A DNA stretch of 6,310 nucleotides, taken from NCBI GenBank assembly GCA_030647705.1, contig JAUSJJ010000203.1:1-6310 (forward strand). The letters are read 5' to 3'. Shown here one piece after another: positions 5,295-6,310 of the stretch (positions are counted from its first letter, which is position 1; each line of letters opens with the position of its first letter). Under the pieces are notes generated by a model. That model saw nothing but the letters and a program-made list of their open reading frames with translations. It had not been told where the DNA came from and did not search any database. Both the position numbers and the translations under genes were made by a program. This stretch comes from Dehalococcoidia bacterium. GTDB taxonomy: Bacteria > Chloroflexota > Dehalococcoidia > JAUSJJ01.

Positions 5295-5375
5295 TGTCAT
5301 CCTGAGCGTAGCGAAGGATATCGTACCCCGCTCCGAAGGACGAGATTCTTCGTCGCCTCACTCCTCAGAATGACA
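5295..5375. repeat. TCATCCTGAG-type imperfect inverted-repeat element, 81 bp
   Basis: The ends TGTCATCCTGAG (5295-5306) and CTCAGAATGACA (5364-5375) are inverted copies matching at 11 of 12 positions. Inner arms also pair in part, GCGAAGGATATCG (5311-5323) against CGAGATTCTTCG (5341-5352), so the whole unit can fold into a long imperfect hairpin. The sequence matches a recurrent non-coding interspersed repeat familiar from many environmental bacterial genomes. It encodes nothing; a small non-autonomous mobile element or REP-like unit is likely. Confidence 0.65.
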
Positions 5376-5455
5376 TTTGAGGCTGCGGTCTCCCTGGGGA
5401 AAGGTGCGGGGATCGAGGGCAAAACCCGGAAGCCTAGACCACAGCAACCCCAGCG

Positions 5456-5484
5456 TTGACAACCCAATCCAGGCGGGCTATCAT
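5456..5484 (+). promoter_or_regulatory. Strong sigma70-type promoter for the nitronate monooxygenase-like gene
   Basis: Perfect TTGACA (5456-5461), exactly 17 bp, then TATCAT (5479-5484, 5/6 to consensus): the best promoter in the window. The predicted transcription start near 5491 leaves a leader of about 29 nt containing the AGGAG ribosome site (5504-5508). The gap from 5242 to 5455 is occupied by the two repeat elements and about 80 bp with nothing recognised. Confidence 0.65.
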
Positions 5485-5519
5485 TCCCCTGTATTTCTGC
5501 GAGAGGAGACTGCTTTTTC

Positions 5520-6310
5520 ATGCTCAAGACCAGACTGTGCGAGTTGCTCGGCATCGAATACCCTATCATTCAGGCGCCCATGAACTGGATCACCGGCGCC
5601 GACCTGGTGGCTGCCGTGTCTTCGGCGGGGGGCATTGGCACCCTGGGCCCGAACGCCGGCCAGAAGACCCCGACCACCGATCCGATCGAAGTCGGCGAGC
5701 GGCTGCGGGCGCAGATTCGCAAGGTGAGGAGCATCACCGATAAGCCCTTCATCGTGAACATAGCGGTAGGCAGCGGCGATGCCAAGAAGTTCAGCGACGC
5801 GTACGTCCGGGTTGCTATCGAAGAGCGCGTCGCTGCCGCCATTACAGTGATGGGCGGTCCGCAGGTCTACACCAAGACCCTGAAAGACGCGGGCGTCAAG
5901 GTGATGCATGCCGTGACTACGGTGAGGCACGCGGTTCGCGCAGAAGCGGAGGGCGTTGACGTTGTGATCTGCGAGGGCATCGATGGCGGCGGGCACCTGG
6001 GTGCCGAAGACCATACCGTGATGACGCTGACGCCGCAGGTGGTTGACGCTGTGAAGATCCCCGTGGTTGCCGGCGGCGGCATCGTGGATTCGAGAGGTTT
6101 GGTCGCCGCCTTGGCGCTGGGCGCCGAGGCGGTCTACATGGGCACCCGGTTCCTGGTCACTAAAGAGAGCGACGCTCATCCTAACATGAAAGAGGCGGTG
6201 CTCAAAGCAGGCGATTCCGACACTGTGGTGGTGGGCAAGAGGACTGGAACCGGCATGTTCAGGTTGATCAAGAATAAGTTCTCTCTGAAGTACCAGGAGA
6301 TGGAGTTGGG
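5520..6310 (+). CDS. Nitronate monooxygenase-like FMN TIM-barrel protein, 3' end beyond window
   Basis: The first 263 residues of a protein that runs off the right edge. It belongs to the nitronate monooxygenase / 2-nitropropane dioxygenase family, which also contains FabK-type enoyl-ACP reductases. It begins with LCELLGIEYPIIQAPM (6-21), the family's usual opening. GGIGTLG (37-43) follows, then EGIDGGGHLG (152-161) with the conserved active-site histidine H159. AGGGI (184-188) and a YMGTRF segment (206-211) form the expected FMN phosphate-binding site. Family members use FMN and oxygen to oxidise nitronates, or NADH to reduce enoyl thioesters; sequence alone does not decide which. The ATG has AGGAG 11 nt upstream and a strong promoter of its own. 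No truncation or frameshift is seen within the visible part. Confidence 0.88.
   Translation, partial: MLKTRLCELLGIEYPIIQAPMNWITGADLVAAVSSAGGIGTLGPNAGQKTPTTDPIEVGERLRAQIRKVRSITDKPFIVNIAVGSGDAKKFSDAYVRVAIEERVAAAITVMGGPQVYTKTLKDAGVKVMHAVTTVRHAVRAEAEGVDVVICEGIDGGGHLGAEDHTVMTLTPQVVDAVKIPVVAGGGIVDSRGLVAALALGAEAVYMGTRFLVTKESDAHPNMKEAVLKAGDSDTVVVGKRTGTGMFRLIKNKFSLKYQEMEL

Noticed and set aside
5264..5375. CRISPR-like repeats
   Set aside because: The units are palindromic and of different types, with no regular repeat-spacer pattern.
5481..6179. 232-codon minus-strand open frame
   Set aside because: It is antisense to the nitronate monooxygenase-like gene, whose motifs are unmistakable.

Overview
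The window holds five confident protein-coding genes and one doubtful one, from a GC-rich bacterium. No rRNA, tRNA, CRISPR array or transposase is visible. The gene types and the scattered TCATCCTGAG / CATTCCCGC / GATACCCCG-type palindromic repeats resemble uncultured Chloroflexota (Dehalococcoidia or SAR202-like) or similar metagenomic lineages. That placement is an inference from general familiarity, not a proven assignment.

Layout. A DUF362 protein with a C-terminal 2x[4Fe-4S] ferredoxin domain lies on the minus strand (33..1166). It is divergent from a plus-strand LsrF/DhnA-type class I aldolase (1452..2447). The spacer between them carries two well-formed, oppositely facing sigma70-type promoters and nested palindromes. 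The aldolase has an unusual C-terminal extension of about 74 residues that looks like a small helix-turn-helix module. A HicB-type antitoxin-like gene (2493..2771) follows closely, after a perfect 8-bp inverted repeat, and no HicA partner is recognisable. A more AT-rich stretch of about 390 bp then holds at most one doubtful small ORF.

Next come a zinc-dependent medium-chain alcohol dehydrogenase (3161..4186), an intergenic region with two GATACCCCG palindromes and a promoter, and an enoyl-CoA hydratase/isomerase-family protein (4444..5241) that lacks both classical catalytic glutamates. A 280-bp spacer follows, with a GCGGGAAT hairpin, an 81-bp imperfect inverted-repeat element and a strong promoter. 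The last gene is a nitronate monooxygenase-like FMN TIM-barrel protein (5520 to beyond the right edge).

How the genes work together. They do not form one recognisable pathway. The aldolase and HicB gene are probably co-transcribed. The hydratase-family and nitronate monooxygenase-like genes each appear to have their own promoter. All the enzymes fit small-molecule catabolism or redox chemistry (C-C cleavage, alcohol/ketone oxidation, CoA-ester chemistry, flavin oxidation and possible ferredoxin-linked electron transfer), but their substrates cannot be read from sequence. The points most worth a second look are the aldolase-HTH fusion with its adjacent orphan HicB, the altered active site of the crotonase-fold protein, and the palindromic repeats on both sides of it.
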